In this document: positions 24,763 through 34,009 of the stretch, one piece after another
How positions within the stretch are numbered: the first letter of the stretch is position 1
How the letters are laid out: each line of letters begins with the position of its first letter
NCBI GenBank assembly: GCA_937873135.1
Contig: CALMVQ010000066.1
Location: 1 to 34,009 of the forward strand
From: an uncultured Scytonema sp.
GTDB lineage: Bacteria; Cyanobacteriota; Cyanobacteriia; Cyanobacteriales; Nostocaceae
Reading direction: 5' to 3'
DNA: 34,009 bases
Position numbers and translations under genes: made by a program
Notes under the pieces: generated by a model
Told to the model about the DNA's origin: nothing
The model's input: only the letters and a program-made list of their open reading frames with translations
The model's database searches: none

Positions 24763-25243
24763 AATCAATAAGCTTCACAAGTAAAGGTCCAGAGGGCAAG
24801 CTTTTTGTTTGGCTCAATGAGGTTTGAAGGAAGTCTTTTGCGCGGATAGAAGTGTTCTCTCGATTTCCCGCTCCCTGCTTCCTATGTTACAAGTTCGGCT
24901 TACAGAATCTTTAAGATAGATGAAAATCTTTATACATTTTGCTTGAGTAGGTGCTAAATGAACTAACCAATTTTGCCTGCGTAATGCTACTGTATATATA
25001 GTGCATCGCTCCAAATTCACCGATGAGCGAATACTTGAGACAGGGTGAGGGATCTATCCAATAAGTTTTTAACAACACTCAAGGAAACCTTGAAATTGTT
25101 CGGACTGCTTGAGTAGTCAGTGAATTCAGTAATTGACCTGGGTGCTTGGGAAAGCTTGGCAGTCAGACACAACAATATGTGCCGAGTTGCAACTGAAGCG
25201 TGCAATTGCGTAAGGAATCCAAGTAAGAAAATATACTATTACT
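24763..25243. other. 481-base gap upstream of the Wzc-like gene
   Basis: No gene. It holds a degenerate CCCGCTCCCTGCTTCC repeat near 24867 and must contain the promoter of the Wzc-like gene. The ATG at 25244 lacks a strong ribosome-binding site: AAGGAAT lies about 25 bases upstream, too far to be ideal. Confidence 0.4.
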
Positions 25244-27466
25244 ATGCTGAAAACAGAGAAATATCCTCGCCCATTGTCACAAGTTAATGCTGCCCAGTTC
25301 AAGAATCCAGAGGAAGAAGGAGGATTAAACCTGGGTCAAGTTGGAGCATCTCTTCGCCGTCGAGCACTGTTAATTATTGGTGTAACAGGTGTGATGGCAA
25401 CGGCAGCAGTGTTGAAGGCAGAATCAGATCCTCCAGTATATGACGGACAGTTTGAAATTTTAACAAACCCCGTGACTGGCGAGAGTCAGGCAATATCCAA
25501 TGTACCTCAAACTTTAAGTTCCCAAGAAGCAGTTGCTACTCCTGAGAGATTACAACCAATAGAAACGACGATAAAGGTTTTAAAAAGTCCTATTGTGCTA
25601 GATCCCGTGCTCAAAAAGCTACAGGCTAAGTATGAGAAAAAATATCCAAAGTTAGATTTAAGGTATGACTCAATTGTTGCGGACTTAATAATTGCATCTA
25701 AACAGCAAAATATTTTAGAGGTGGAATTTGTAAGTCCGAAAGAAGATGTGGCTCGCGATTTCCTCAAGCTACTTGCTGAGTCATATTTACAGTATAGTTT
25801 GGCGGAACGTCAAAGCGATGTTAAGCAGGCAATTGACTTTGTTGAAGTACAGAAAAAGCCACTAGAGCAACGAGTTCAACTTTGGCAAGAACGGCTGCGA
25901 ACGGTTAGACAAGTCAACAATTTGGTTGATCCAACACTGAAGGCGCAAGAAATCTCTACTCATATTGCTACCTTGACGCAAGAACGATTAGAGAATCGGG
26001 TGCAGTTAGAACAGATGACAGTCAAGTATCAGGGCTTGCAAAGTGAGTTTGCCCAACAATCAAGCGCAGCAGCTAGTAACTCAGTGTTGAGTGACAATCC
26101 TCGCTACCAAAAGCTACTGGATCAGATTCTGGATGTGAATGCTCAGATTGGCAAACGCTCATCTGTATATACGGATGAAGAAGAAGGCATGAAGCGTCTT
26201 AACGAACAAAAAGCATTCATGCTCTCAATGCTTGAGCAAGAAAGGGCACGGGTTAATAGAGATTTTCAAAGCCGTATAAATGATCTGCAAGCGCGGGATA
26301 AATATTTAGGAGAAAAAATAAATAGTCTGAATGGATACTTGAGAGGTTTGGCAACTGTTAGCCGTGAATACGATAACATTCAGCGAGAATTAAAAATTGC
26401 CACTGATGGTCTGAATCAATTTTTAACCAAGGAACAATCATTGCGAATCGAGGAAGCGCAAAAGCAGCAACCTTGGAAGTTACTAGATCCTAAACTCACT
26501 AAAGTGACTAAACCCGAGGCTGTTTCCAACGGTGCTAAGAAAAACTTAGCACTGGGAGGAGCGTTAGGTTTGCTGTTGGGTGTAGGAGCAGCTTTAGTTG
26601 TGGATAAGCTCAGCAATGTCTTCTACTCTTCTAAAGAAATCAAAGAAGCTTCTTTACTGCCACTACTAGGAGTTGTGCCCTTCAAAAAAGAACTGGGAGC
26701 GTCAGGTTTGCAAGAACTGGATGGTGCGCTTCAACAAGCAGCTCGTGTCTCGTTTTTTGAAGTCTTTCGCTCTCTTTACACCAATATTCTGCTTCTTGGT
26801 TCGGATGCACCAATACGATCGCTTGTCATTAGTTCACCAGGGCAAGAAGACGGTAAGTCCACTGTCGCAATACACTTAGCGCTTGCAGCCGCAGCGATGG
26901 GACAACGAGTATTGCTAGTGGATGCAAATCTACGTTATCCCACACTACACAAACGTGTCGGACTAATGAACATTCAAGGGTTGACTGATGTGATTTCACA
27001 AGATCTAGACTGGAGCAATGTGATCGAGCGATCGCCCTTAGAAGACAACCTGTTTGTTTTAGCTGCAGGGCCAATACCACCTGATTCTGTGAGGTTACTT
27101 GCGTCTCAGAAAATGCAGGATTTGATGAACGAGCTACAAGCCTCGTTCGACTTAGTGATTTATGATACGCCACCGATGGTCGGTTTTGCTGATGCAAACT
27201 TGCTAGCTGCTAATACCAATGGAGCTATACTGGTTGCTGGATTGGGTAAACTCAAACGTACCGTGTTCCAGCAGGCATTAGAGGAAATCCAGGTATCTGG
27301 TACTCCTATCTTAGGGGTGGTAGCCAATAAGTCAAAAGAAGCCACACCTGCCGCTTACAGCCACTATCAGAAGTATTACAAACAAAGCGTCAGCAGCGAC
27401 TCGGTTGGTGAGGACGAACAAAGGAATTCCGTGTCAACGTCTTCTACCAGAATTAACAGACGCTAA
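25244..27466 (+). CDS. Wzz/Wzc-type polysaccharide co-polymerase with bacterial tyrosine kinase domain
   Basis: 740 aa. The first membrane helix is near residues 41-57 (ALLIIGVTGVMATAAVL). A long periplasmic part of mostly coiled-coil sequence follows, then a second helix near 433-452 (LALGGALGLLLGVGAALVV). The cytoplasmic BY-kinase domain has Walker A SPGQEDGKST near 530, Walker A' VLLVDANLRYP near 555, Walker B LVIYDTPP near 636 and a C-terminal Tyr cluster YSHYQKYYKQ near 704-713 for autophosphorylation. Both halves are in one chain as in E. coli Wzc. It controls chain length and export of the polysaccharide built by the glycosyltransferase and Wzy-like genes at 2.6-8.9 kb, from which it is separated by the lasso region. 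Confidence 0.9.
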   Translation: MLKTEKYPRPLSQVNAAQFKNPEEEGGLNLGQVGASLRRRALLIIGVTGVMATAAVLKAESDPPVYDGQFEILTNPVTGESQAISNVPQTLSSQEAVATPERLQPIETTIKVLKSPIVLDPVLKKLQAKYEKKYPKLDLRYDSIVADLIIASKQQNILEVEFVSPKEDVARDFLKLLAESYLQYSLAERQSDVKQAIDFVEVQKKPLEQRVQLWQERLRTVRQVNNLVDPTLKAQEISTHIATLTQERLENRVQLEQMTVKYQGLQSEFAQQSSAAASNSVLSDNPRYQKLLDQILDVNAQIGKRSSVYTDEEEGMKRLNEQKAFMLSMLEQERARVNRDFQSRINDLQARDKYLGEKINSLNGYLRGLATVSREYDNIQRELKIATDGLNQFLTKEQSLRIEEAQKQQPWKLLDPKLTKVTKPEAVSNGAKKNLALGGALGLLLGVGAALVVDKLSNVFYSSKEIKEASLLPLLGVVPFKKELGASGLQELDGALQQAARVSFFEVFRSLYTNILLLGSDAPIRSLVISSPGQEDGKSTVAIHLALAAAAMGQRVLLVDANLRYPTLHKRVGLMNIQGLTDVISQDLDWSNVIERSPLEDNLFVLAAGPIPPDSVRLLASQKMQDLMNELQASFDLVIYDTPPMVGFADANLLAANTNGAILVAGLGKLKRTVFQQALEEIQVSGTPILGVVANKSKEATPAAYSHYQKYYKQSVSSDSVGEDEQRNSVSTSSTRINRR

Positions 27467-27483
27467 ACTGATTCAACGACAAA

Positions 27484-27511
27484 AGGGCAAATTGCGATCG
27501 CAATTCGCCCT
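27484..27511. terminator. HIP1-centred inverted repeat after the Wzc-like gene
   Basis: AGGGC-A-AATTGCG / CGCAATT-C-GCCCT forms a 14-base arm with one mismatch, centred on GCGATCGC. It starts 18 bases after the stop codon. It may act as a terminator although the following T-run is absent. Confidence 0.4.
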
Positions 27512-27637
27512 AAACCATGAGTATCCACAAGCATGAGAACGCAGAACACATAGGTGAATAAAATTCGTAATAATTACGAGTGAGATTGCCATGTGGCTAT
27601 GCTTCCCGTATTATTGTAATTTAATGAGAAAGAACGC

Positions 27638-27676
27638 AGAACTCAGGATTTAATGATGTTAAACATTCTGAGTTCT
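27638..27676. terminator. Hairpin between convergent genes
   Basis: AGAACTCAGGAT can pair with ATTCTGAGTTCT (one G-T pair), loop of about 15 bases. It sits between the end of the Wzc-like gene (plus) and the end of the 160-aa protein gene (minus), so it could stop transcription from both sides. Confidence 0.45.
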
Positions 27677-27735
27677 TCGTCTACGATTTGTTTTCACATT
27701 CTGTAAAACTAACTTCGTTTAGGCGATCGCATCAT

Positions 27736-28218
27736 CTATTTTTCAGGAGATTTCAAAGCTTGATCTAGTACTTGCCTTGCATCTTCTGCTTTTGATCGAG
27801 CTTCCTGATAGCGCAGATTAGCTTGAGCAAAATTTTTGAGAACTTTAAAACCTTCCTTAATCCGAGTAATTTCCTCCTCCGTCACAGAATTTTCCGAAAA
27901 AAGAATGTCAACAGCCTTACGAACCTCAAAGGCTTCGGTGCGGGACTCCTGAACTTTCAGCTTGAGTGTAGCAAGGTTGCTGAGAACTTGAACTGCCTGA
28001 GTAATGGCGTCTTCACCGCCTGTATTATCAATTGGTGTTTCTTTAACTTCAATAAGTTGTTCAGATCCAAATCCCTCTTCTAGTTCTGTGGGGAGTTTAC
28101 CTTCATCCATCAGCTTAATTAACTGATCCATTGCCTTCTCACGGTTTTTGGCTGAGTCTTTATTGCCAGGAACGGTGAGGATAATTTCTGGGCTTTGAGC
28201 AAGAGTGTACTGAACCAT
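27736..28218 (-). CDS. Small soluble protein of unknown function, helical C-terminus
   Basis: 160 aa without signal peptide or membrane segment. The first part (MVQYTLAQSPEIILTVPGNKDSAKNREKAMDQLI) suggests a short beta element and helix. The second half, from about residue 70, is highly charged and helical with heptad-like spacing (LATLKLKVQESRTEAFEV; FAQANLRYQEARSKAEDA), likely a coiled coil. I do not recognise the family; the composition and length suggest a cyanobacterial conserved protein. It lies between convergent and divergent neighbours, so it is a single-gene unit. Confidence 0.7.
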   Translation of the reverse strand: MVQYTLAQSPEIILTVPGNKDSAKNREKAMDQLIKLMDEGKLPTELEEGFGSEQLIEVKETPIDNTGGEDAITQAVQVLSNLATLKLKVQESRTEAFEVRKAVDILFSENSVTEEEITRIKEGFKVLKNFAQANLRYQEARSKAEDARQVLDQALKSPEK

Positions 28219-28913
28219 ATTTGGGCTGAAAATTATATAGGCAGATTTGCTATTTTATAGCGAGCTACTTCCAGATAGCAGAATAAAATAAGCACACAAC
28301 ACATATTTATTGCACTTCGGACTTGTTATCTAGCAATCTATGGAAGAGAGCAAGGGACAATCTTACATCTTGTAAGGTAGATAATGCTTAACAGTAGCAG
28401 GTTTAGAGCAAATAAGTTATGCATTCTCCACCGGGAGCCCTTATTTCACGCTTTTAAATAAGACTGCTATAGCTGTTGAGACTCAACAGTCTAATCTCAA
28501 CAATATGCAACTTTTATATGAAAGAGCTTATTTCCTCTGTAATTGATTAACCAGTAGAGGTAATTCTATTATGAATGACGATGTTTTGAATAACTCATAA
28601 CTTAATTGTTGGATATTTTATTGATCATACTATATCAGTACAAATATACTACAAAAATCAAAAAAACACAGAACACATAATACATTATGCAGTCGGGAGA
28701 TCATTAAAGGAGATTCAGGCTCACTATATTGAAGACTACTTCTCTCCAAAATTTGATCGAGCGGCTTGTACCCCCAAGTTACTACCGAGTTGTATCAGCT
28801 AAGTTCTAAGATCGGAGTTCTTTGTCCTGCGGGTATGTAGAGACAAAGCTAAGTTATCCAAAATAAGACTTTATACTTGAAAAAGGTAAAGTTATTTTTA
28901 AGAGGAGGCCAGA
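28219..28913. other. 695-base divergent intergenic region
   Basis: AT-rich, without a coding frame I can support. It must hold promoters for the minus-strand 160-aa protein and the plus-strand membrane protein. GCACTTCGGACTTGTTATC near 28314 resembles GCACTTCGGGCGTTATC near 24035, a small dispersed repeat. An AGGAGG site (28903-28908) precedes the next gene. Confidence 0.4.
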
Positions 28914-30167
28914 GTGGTGGCTCCCAATCCCATTATTATGTCAGCAGTAGAAAGCTTGGGCTACCGCGTCACAGTTGGTGATGTGGCTACTCAAGCAGGA
29001 TTGAATGTCGCTGAGGCAAATCAAGGGTTATTAGCCCTTGCTTCTGAAGCTAACGGACATTTACAGGTTTCAGATACTGGTAATATTATTTACCTATTCC
29101 CCAAAAGTTTTCGCACCACTTTACGCAATAAGTATTTGCGCCTGCGGTTACAGGAATGGTGGAAAAAGGTTTGGGGCGTCTTGTTTTACCTAATTCGGAT
29201 TTCCTTTGGAGTTTTGTTAGTTGCTTCGATTGCTCTGATAACGATCGCCATTATCATCATCATTACTTCTGCTAACTCAGATCGGAACAGCAGTAATAGG
29301 AGCAGTCATTCTAGCAGTGGCGGTGGCTTCTTCTATTTCCCAAATTTATTTTGGTATTTTAGCCCGGATTACAGTACACATTACCAAGAAAGGCGACGAG
29401 AAAAAAGCGAGCTAAATTTCTTTGAGGCAGTGTTTTCGTTTTTATTCGGAGATGGCAATCCTAATACCAACTTAGAAGAGCGCAGATGGCGAGAAATTGC
29501 AGGCGTGATTCGGAATCATCGCGGAGCAGTTGTCGCCGAACAAATTTCCCCGTATCTTGATGACATCGGCCAGAAGTATCAACAAGAATACGAAGACTAT
29601 ATGCTACCCGTTCTGACTCGCTTCAATGGACAACCTGCCGTAAGTCCTGAGGGGCAAATTGTCTACTACTTTCCCGAATTGCAGGTGAGTGCAACCAAAA
29701 AATCTCTTCGCTCAGTTCCAGTCTACCTAGAGGAATTGCCTTGGCGCTTTAGTGCGGCAAGTTCGGAACAAATTCTGCTAAGTGCTGGATTAGGTATAGC
29801 CAACTTTGTTGGTGCATTAGTGCTGGGAAATTTATTAAGAAATGGCACAGCAGCACTTTACGTAGGTGGATTAGTGGCTTTTGTACAAGGAATTTATTGG
29901 CTGCTCCTAGCTTATGGTGCTGGTTTCTTAGGCGTACCCTTAGTGCGTTATTTCTGGATTAAGTGGCGCAATCAAAAAATGGCAGAACGCAATCGCGATC
30001 GCATTTCCCGTGCCAGAATATTAGCTAGTGCCGATGCCGAGTTACAGCAAAAAATGACCTATGCTCATCAGTTTGCAGCTGAACAAATCATCAGCAACGA
30101 CGATTTAGCTTACACCACAGAAACCGATTTATTAGAGCAGGAAGTGGAGAGAAAGACTAAGGAATAG
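28914..30167 (+). CDS. Membrane protein of unknown function with N-terminal winged-helix-like segment
   Basis: 416-417 aa, starting at one of two adjacent GTG codons. AGGAGG at 28903-28908 is five bases from the first (28914) and eight from the second (28917), so the second is the better start. Residues 1-65 (VTVGDVATQAGLNVAEANQG) look like a helix-turn-helix fold. A strong membrane segment follows at about 85-118 (LLVASIALITIAIIIIITSA), then a Ser/Asn-rich linker, an Arg/Glu-rich soluble part, a hydrophobic pair near 290-345, and a charged tail ending EQEVERKTKE. A widespread cyanobacterial protein of this build is familiar to me but without a known role. It has no operon partner. Confidence 0.75.
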   Translation: MVAPNPIIMSAVESLGYRVTVGDVATQAGLNVAEANQGLLALASEANGHLQVSDTGNIIYLFPKSFRTTLRNKYLRLRLQEWWKKVWGVLFYLIRISFGVLLVASIALITIAIIIIITSANSDRNSSNRSSHSSSGGGFFYFPNLFWYFSPDYSTHYQERRREKSELNFFEAVFSFLFGDGNPNTNLEERRWREIAGVIRNHRGAVVAEQISPYLDDIGQKYQQEYEDYMLPVLTRFNGQPAVSPEGQIVYYFPELQVSATKKSLRSVPVYLEELPWRFSAASSEQILLSAGLGIANFVGALVLGNLLRNGTAALYVGGLVAFVQGIYWLLLAYGAGFLGVPLVRYFWIKWRNQKMAERNRDRISRARILASADAELQQKMTYAHQFAAEQIISNDDLAYTTETDLLEQEVERKTKE

Positions 30168-30232
30168 GCCAAAGGTGGAGAAGTAGGGGAGAGAGGGAGA
30201 ATCATAACTCCGCTCCTCAAGTTTCCTGTCTC

Positions 30233-31378
30233 CTACTTCACCTGAATTGGAGCTAAGGCTACGCCTTGATAATAATAATTCAAAATTTGCAAATGGTTGT
30301 ATCCTCGTTTAGCCAGACTGTATGCTCCCCACTGACTCATACCGATACTATGACCCCAACCTTGCCCTTGAAGCACAAAACTGCCATCTGCTGCCTTGGA
30401 AACTTTGAAACGAGTGCTCTTGATCCTGAGCGCAGTACGCACTTCCTCAAGTTTTAGATCCTTTATCCCGCGATCGCCGACTATTCTCAAATCTGTCACA
30501 CTGCCAAAGGGGGAAAAAGCTGCTGGAATCACTTGTTGGACATTGCCTACTCCAGGAACGTCAGTACTAATTTCTGTAGGAGAAAAGGTTTTTACCCAAC
30601 TGCACTCCTTAACATTTTGATCGAAGTCTTGTACTCCACGGAGGTAGGGTTCGCGACTTCCCCAAACATCCTCTACGTTTTCGGTGTGTCCGCCGGAACA
30701 ATTATGAAAAACAGAGAGAATAATCCTATTTTGGTAAGTGAGTACTTGTCCGGCTGTAGTATCAGCTGCAGCATAAGTGCTGGGAGTTTCACTACTAACA
30801 CCTTTGTACATTTGCCAGCGATCCGGAGTCGCACCTAGATCGTAAATAGGGTTATTGCGCTGTCTTTCTCGTTCGTAGAGAGCAAAAGTACGGGCAGTAA
30901 TCGCTTGAGCTTTCAAAGCTTCTAAAGGCCATGCGGGATCCATTTCTCCACCGATGACGCTGTAGAGGTATTCTTCCATATCAACCCAGTTTATAGCGCT
31001 GATCCCTTTGTCTGTGGGAACAACTAGAGTTCTGCCTCGATACCAACGATCATTAATATAAACGAATCCCTTACCTGTTGGCTCAATCCAAAACAATCCA
31101 GATCGCCATTTATCCAAAGCAACTCCGCCAGGAATCGCTTGAGCATAAAAGGAACTCATCCCCGGCAACTGTCCTAAAGTTCTACCACTACCATCCTTAA
31201 TCGTCGCAGTTGTGGAACTACCAATTTTTACCTGGTTTACCCCGCGTTCAATTGCAACTCGTAAAATCACAGATGCTTGAGCAGGAGCAACTAAAGCAAT
31301 CCAGACGAGGATACTTAGTAACAATGAGCGTCCTTTAATCGGGGAAAAGAAGGAGGCTAGTAACAGTTGGAATTTCAT
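30233..31378 (-). CDS. SpoIID/LytB-domain exported protein
   Basis: 381 aa. An N-terminal signal peptide (SLLLSILVWIALVAPAQA, cut near residue 36) is followed by the SpoIID/LytB domain. Recognisable pieces are GMSSFYAQAIPGG, WVDMEEYLYSVIGGEMDPAW, LKAQAITARTFALYE, VFHNCSGGHTENVEDVWG with its Cys/His cluster, and GQGWGHSIGMSQWGAYSLAK near the end. In sporulating Firmicutes SpoIID is a peptidoglycan lytic transglycosylase acting on stem-less glycan; cyanobacterial members are likely cell-wall hydrolases in the periplasm. It is transcribed alone, converging with the membrane-protein gene. Confidence 0.88.
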   Translation of the reverse strand: MKFQLLLASFFSPIKGRSLLLSILVWIALVAPAQASVILRVAIERGVNQVKIGSSTTATIKDGSGRTLGQLPGMSSFYAQAIPGGVALDKWRSGLFWIEPTGKGFVYINDRWYRGRTLVVPTDKGISAINWVDMEEYLYSVIGGEMDPAWPLEALKAQAITARTFALYERERQRNNPIYDLGATPDRWQMYKGVSSETPSTYAAADTTAGQVLTYQNRIILSVFHNCSGGHTENVEDVWGSREPYLRGVQDFDQNVKECSWVKTFSPTEISTDVPGVGNVQQVIPAAFSPFGSVTDLRIVGDRGIKDLKLEEVRTALRIKSTRFKVSKAADGSFVLQGQGWGHSIGMSQWGAYSLAKRGYNHLQILNYYYQGVALAPIQVK

Positions 31379-31810
31379 GCTGACTATCTAAGTTACACTC
31401 CTATATAGTTGAGATTCTGTTTTGCACGAGTACGTCATGGCGTAAATAAGGCAACCATTTAAAATCCCTAAAAAGCAGATTCCATCATACTTTTGAATGA
31501 GTGACTTTTGACTTTTGACTTTCGCCTTGCGGTACTAGATATTATAGAGGGTCAAATTTGGATTCAGCACAACAGCACTGAGATTTTTATTGATCGAGAA
31601 CTAATTAAGCTTGGGGTTGACTACAAAGATATTATTCTCGGGTTTCGTTCTCCAAGCGTCCGCAAACTTCTTGCTGCGAAGAATTGAAAATTCGTCATTG
31701 TCCCGCCTTCCATTCCACACCACAATTAATAGATTGTGGTGTGCGGATTCCCGTCGGTTTAGTTAAAGGCTTGGATGCAGGCGATGCTCAGTCCTTAAAC
31801 CTAATCGGTG
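31379..31810. other. 432-base gap with a XisI relic
   Basis: The gap between the SpoIID-type gene and the end of the Rieske oxidoreductase holds the XisI-like fragment (31505-31687, separate entry). An imperfect inverted repeat TCCACACCACAATTAAT/ATTGTGGTGTGCGGA (31712-31747) lies after it. I see no intact gene. Confidence 0.45.
31505..31687 (+). pseudogene. C-terminal fragment of a XisI-family protein
   Basis: The plus-strand frame reads LDIIEGQIWIQHNSTEIFID, then RELIKLGVDYKDIILGFRSP and SVRKLLAAKN, and stops at 31685-31687. This is the C-terminal half of XisI-type proteins (GKIWIQ..GTE..IA.ELV..GV...DIVLGF..P). The N-terminal half is absent: the frame upstream is closed by TGA at 31502 and has no start. 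XisI was named as a control protein for fdxN element excision in Anabaena; XisI/XisH-type genes are scattered and often broken in cyanobacteria. Confidence 0.7.
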
Positions 31811-33394
31811 TTATGACAACAGCCCAACCAAATCAAAGTTGCCCTGACGCAAATCGAATGGAGTTGGCATTTTGTTCAACCGCATAAGTTCGGTAATCGC
31901 TGCCGTTTCTGTGTCCCTTTTGCTACTTGCTGCTGCCAATACCTGATTGTCTTTGACATAGTAGACGATAAACTCACGCTTTTGCAAATCGCCATCTACA
32001 ATAATCTCATCCCACTGCTCAGCATGACCGACGTAGCGTAAGGGAAACTCAAACTGCATTGTCCAGAAAACAGGTACAGTCCTGAATTGAGTGGGAATTC
32101 CTGCCATATTATAAGCGGCAATGCGTCCTTGTTGCGCGGCAACGCGCCAGTGTTCGATGCGCATTGTTTCATGCGTCTGCGAGTCTGGAAAACGGGCAAT
32201 GTCACCTGCTGCATACAAACCATCAGCAGCACAGAGATATTCATCTACAGGTACACTCTTGTCTTTAGGGTGTAAGTCTACACCAGCAAGAAAGTCAGTT
32301 GCTGGTTGTACACCAATACCAACGACAACCATATCGGCGAGGAGACGTTCCCCATTATCCAAAATAACCGCTTCTACTTTGTCGTCGCCTTCTATCTGAG
32401 TAACCTTCATGCCTGGTTGGAAGATAACTCCATTTTCTTGATGAACTTGTTGAAAGACTCTCCCAAGTTCTTCACCCAAAATTTTCTCAAAAGGTAAAGA
32501 TTCAGGTGAAACCACTGTTACTTTAACACCTTTTTGGGTAAGACCGGAAGCAACTTCCATACCAATAAAACTCGATCCGATAACAACAGCTTGCTTTGCT
32601 TGGGAAGCTGCTGCTAAGATGCGATCGCTATCAGCAAAGCTCCGGAATGTGAAAACATTGGGCAAATCTGCACCTTCTACGCTGAGTTGCTTTGCTTGCC
32701 CACCTGTAGCTAACAGCAACGTATCATAACTCAGGGTATCATCATCCTCAAAGGTGATACTTTTTGCTTTCGCATCAACATGCACTGCCTGTTTGTTTAA
32801 CAGAACCTCTATATTGTTGTCTTTGTAAAACTCTGGCGACCTCAAAGGCATTTTCTCCCGAGGAACTTCACCGTTAAAATAGTCTTTACTTAACCAAGTG
32901 CGATCATAAGGGAGTTCGTCTTCACGAGTTACCATTACGATACGCCCTTGATAGCCTACAGTTCTCAATGCTTCTGCTGCGTGAGCACCGGCCGCACCTG
33001 CCCCCAAAATCACAAACGTGCGTCCATCCGTATCAGAATTATATTCTGCCATTGCAGGTGTTCTCGAATCAGATGCTTTCTCAGGTACACTAACAATCAC
33101 ATCTTCACCTTCAACTCTTACCTGATAACAAGGTAGAGAATCTAAACCTGGTGGCTCTTGTTGGTCTCCTGTTGTAATCTGGAAATACGCATTGTGCCAG
33201 GGACAAACAATACAATCTCCACTAAGTACTCCTTCTGCTAACGGCGCTTGGTAATGCGTACAATATGCAGCAAGGGCGTGAAAGCGTCCATTGACATGAA
33301 TCAGTAGTACGTCTGTTTCACCTACAGAAACCTGACGCTTTTCACCATCCGGAAAATCATTAACTTTGGCGACAACTGCTTCAATTTGCTGCAT
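31811..33394 (-). CDS. Rieske [2Fe-2S] plus FAD/NAD(P)-dependent oxidoreductase (AIF-like)
   Basis: 527 aa from the ATG at 33394. The frame opens at a GTG at 33460, but the extra 22 residues do not match the Rieske domain start, so the ATG is preferred. The Rieske domain (1-105) has Cys45-Thr-His47 and Cys64-Pro-Trp-His67. The FAD domain starts VILGAGAAGAHAAEAL near 128. An NAD(P)-binding motif VVIGSSFIGMEVASGL lies near 270-285, followed by AADGLYAAGDIARFPD. This is the architecture of apoptosis-inducing-factor-like or assimilatory ferredoxin-reductase-like flavoproteins, which pass electrons between NAD(P)H, FAD and the iron-sulfur centre. The partner is unknown; it stands alone here. Confidence 0.88.
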   Translation of the reverse strand: MQQIEAVVAKVNDFPDGEKRQVSVGETDVLLIHVNGRFHALAAYCTHYQAPLAEGVLSGDCIVCPWHNAYFQITTGDQQEPPGLDSLPCYQVRVEGEDVIVSVPEKASDSRTPAMAEYNSDTDGRTFVILGAGAAGAHAAEALRTVGYQGRIVMVTREDELPYDRTWLSKDYFNGEVPREKMPLRSPEFYKDNNIEVLLNKQAVHVDAKAKSITFEDDDTLSYDTLLLATGGQAKQLSVEGADLPNVFTFRSFADSDRILAAASQAKQAVVIGSSFIGMEVASGLTQKGVKVTVVSPESLPFEKILGEELGRVFQQVHQENGVIFQPGMKVTQIEGDDKVEAVILDNGERLLADMVVVGIGVQPATDFLAGVDLHPKDKSVPVDEYLCAADGLYAAGDIARFPDSQTHETMRIEHWRVAAQQGRIAAYNMAGIPTQFRTVPVFWTMQFEFPLRYVGHAEQWDEIIVDGDLQKREFIVYYVKDNQVLAAASSKRDTETAAITELMRLNKMPTPFDLRQGNFDLVGLLS

Positions 33395-33602
33395 ATAATC
33401 TCGGATAGTAGAAAACGACTTATAGATTAAGCTGCACGTATATAGAAATTCCTCACTCACAAGGAAGAAATTTCAACAGAGTGTGGATTTTTAGCGCTCA
33501 AGCGCAAACTACAAACTTTCATTTTTCACTCTTGTACAGGCAATACCAAACAAATATTTTTTAGCAATCGTGCTAAATTCTGCCTTGTGCAATGCCTGAA
33601 AA

Positions 33603-34009
33603 TTAATCGCTCTCAAGAGCAGCTACTCCGCGCCTCGCAACTCCCTTCGTTTCTGGCATTTTGATTAACGACCATCCTAACCCAACGGCAGCAATCCCCG
33701 CTAGTGTCATAAAACCAACGTTATAACCAGCGACTTTCACCAAGAATCCGCACGCCAAATTACTGATCGCCGAACCAATACCAATCATAGTATTAATGAC
33801 TCCTTGTGCCAAATTAAACCGACCCGTTCCTTGGGTCAAATCCGCAATAACTATCACGACTATGACTGTAAAAATACCAGATGCAATGCCGTCTAAAACT
33901 TGTACAGACACCAAAAACCAGGGATTGTGGCTTCTCGTATACAATAAAGCACGAACTAAGTACAGCGTTGCATTAATTCGTAGCGAATTGACAGAGGAAA
34001 ACTTTTGAC
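33603..34009 (-). CDS. MFS transporter, C-terminal part (cut by window edge)
   Basis: The frame is open to the edge of the window, so the gene begins outside it. The visible 135 residues or so hold about four membrane helices, with SVQVLDGIASGIFTVIVVIV, ADLTQGTGRFNLAQGVINTM, ISNLACGFLVKVAGYNVGF and AGIAAVGLGWSLIKMPETK, typical of the last third of a major facilitator transporter. The substrate cannot be judged. The TTG at 33944 is only an internal codon; I do not take it as a start. Confidence 0.75.
   Translation of the reverse strand, partial: QKFSSVNSLRINATLYLVRALLYTRSHNPWFLVSVQVLDGIASGIFTVIVVIVIADLTQGTGRFNLAQGVINTMIGIGSAISNLACGFLVKVAGYNVGFMTLAGIAAVGLGWSLIKMPETKGVARRGVAALESD

Overview
The window is a piece of a filamentous cyanobacterial chromosome, most likely Nostocales. 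The evidence is repeated HIP1 octamers GCGATCGC (for example at 6913, 7953, 8553, 14060, 17950, 23648, 27494, 27723, 29995 and 32621), a XisI-type relic, Nostocales-style short repeats and cyanobacterial protein families. I name no species.

Left part (1-8918): an exopolysaccharide locus. A secreted two-domain pectate-lyase/GH55-like beta-helix protein is on the minus strand. Divergently transcribed are a GT2 glycosyltransferase, two GT4 glycosyltransferases, a multi-spanning Wzy/WaaL-like membrane protein and a third GT4. The matching Wzz/Wzc-type chain-length protein with a tyrosine-kinase domain is at 25244-27466. The polysaccharide genes are therefore split by about 16 kb of unrelated DNA.

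Middle part (about 9.0-23.7 kb, all minus strand): a duplicated lasso-peptide (RiPP) locus of the phosphorylating, paeninodin-like type. In transcription order, copy 2 (22949 down to 15766) is B1 (PqqD-like leader-binding protein), B2 (transglutaminase-like leader peptidase), C (asparagine-synthetase-like cyclase), precursor A2, an HPr-kinase-like kinase, an ABC exporter and a phosphoribosyltransferase fused to a C-terminal PqqD/RRE domain. Copy 1 (15200 down to 9165) is B1, a wrecked B2 pseudogene, C, precursor A1, a second HPr-kinase-like kinase, a TnpB/IS605-like relic and a nucleotidyltransferase. Each copy is preceded by a related leader/promoter region. The parts look complementary: copy 1 lacks a leader peptidase and an exporter, copy 2 has both, and each copy carries a different extra tailoring enzyme. 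The predicted macrolactams are Ala1-Asp9 (A1) and Tyr1-Asp8 (A2), both with very long tails.

Right part (23.7-34.0 kb): a small unknown protein, tRNA-Gln(UUG) with promoter and terminator, the Wzc-like gene, a small coiled-coil-like protein of unknown function, a membrane protein of unknown function, a SpoIID/LytB-domain protein, a XisI relic, a Rieske plus FAD/NAD(P) oxidoreductase and the C-terminal part of an MFS transporter cut by the window edge.

The most novel items are the phosphoribosyltransferase-RRE fusion inside a kinase-containing lasso locus, and the division of labour implied by the tandem clusters with one B2 destroyed.
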